A stretch of DNA of 6,405 nucleotides from Thermoanaerobaculia bacterium. Its GTDB lineage: Bacteria; Acidobacteriota; Thermoanaerobaculia; Multivoradales; UBA5704. Positions 6,299-6,405 of this stretch are shown piece after piece. The DNA is taken from assembly GCA_025937035.1 (NCBI GenBank), contig JAICSG010000244.1:1-6405 (forward strand). The letters are read 5' to 3'. Position numbers and translations under genes: made by a program. The stretch's first letter is position 1; each line of letters begins with the position of its first letter. The notes under the pieces are model-generated. The model did no database searches. It was not told the origin of the DNA and saw only the letters and a program-made list of their open reading frames with translations.

Positions 6299-6405
6299 TC
6301 AGGCCCCGGCGATCTCACGATCGACTCCGAACAGGCTGAGCATCCCGGCGGTCACGTCCTCGATGGGACGGTTACCGTCGATCTCGCGCAGCAGACCGCG
6401 CTCCC
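6299..6405 (-). CDS. adk: Adenylate kinase, C-terminal end only
   Basis: Only the last 34 residues plus the TGA stop are in the window, read in the frame ERGLLREIDGNRPIEDV and ending VDREIAGA. The GLLREIDGNRPIEDV stretch is the usual C-terminal helix region of bacterial adenylate kinase, which interconverts ATP, AMP and ADP. Position supports this: adk stands directly before map in many ribosomal protein clusters. The stop is 4 nt before the map ATG, so the two are likely translated together. The catalytic P-loop and lid lie outside the window and cannot be checked. Confidence 0.88.
   Translation of the reverse strand, partial: ERGLLREIDGNRPIEDVTAGMLSLFGVDREIAGA

Noticed and set aside
1..6405. 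An undescribed multi-gene system such as defence, mobile or biosynthetic genes
   Set aside because: All eleven genes belong to recognised families, base composition looks even by eye, and no transposase, integrase, direct-repeat array or tRNA-like sequence was seen.

Overview
This 6.4 kb, high-GC window reads entirely on the minus strand and looks like a bacterial chromosome. It holds the distal end of a ribosomal protein supercluster followed by two accessory membrane or envelope genes. In transcription order (right to left) the genes are adk (3' end only), map, infA, rpmJ, rpsM, rpsK, rpsD, rpoA, rplQ, an MFS transporter, and the 5' part of a secreted amidohydrolase. Every protein was recognised from its sequence. 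No RNA gene, insertion sequence, CRISPR array or phage-like gene was seen.

Organism: the adk-map-infA-rpmJ-rpsM-rpsK-rpsD-rpoA-rplQ order is widespread in Gram-negative and deep-branching bacteria. The GC-rich codons, good Shine-Dalgarno (SD) sites, zinc-binding forms of S4 and L36, a Lys/Ala/Pro-rich L17 tail and a lipoprotein-type amidohydrolase would suit an Acidobacteriota-like or deltaproteobacteria-like lineage. That placement is a guess; only 'high-GC, probably Gram-negative bacterium' is reasonably supported.

Region 6405-1929 is the translation and transcription block. Adenylate kinase and methionine aminopeptidase are followed by initiation factor IF-1, ribosomal proteins L36, S13, S11 and S4, the RNA polymerase alpha subunit, and L17. 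Spacers are mostly 4 to 52 nt, as expected for one operon. The exception is a 137-nt rpsK-rpsD spacer that holds a chain of short inverted repeats, a candidate S4 control or mRNA-processing region. A GC-rich hairpin with a T6 tract just after rplQ is a good intrinsic terminator for the block.

Region 1928-1 is a short accessory unit. The MFS transporter starts 80 nt after rplQ, directly beyond the terminator, has no SD, and may be read from a leaderless mRNA. The amidohydrolase follows 37 nt later with a lipoprotein-like signal peptide and runs off the window. The same octamer, TAGAATCC, lies upstream of both genes.

I found no convincing undescribed multi-gene system. The points most worth a second look are the structured rpsK-rpsD spacer, the long basic L17 tail, and the compact terminator/start arrangement before the MFS gene.
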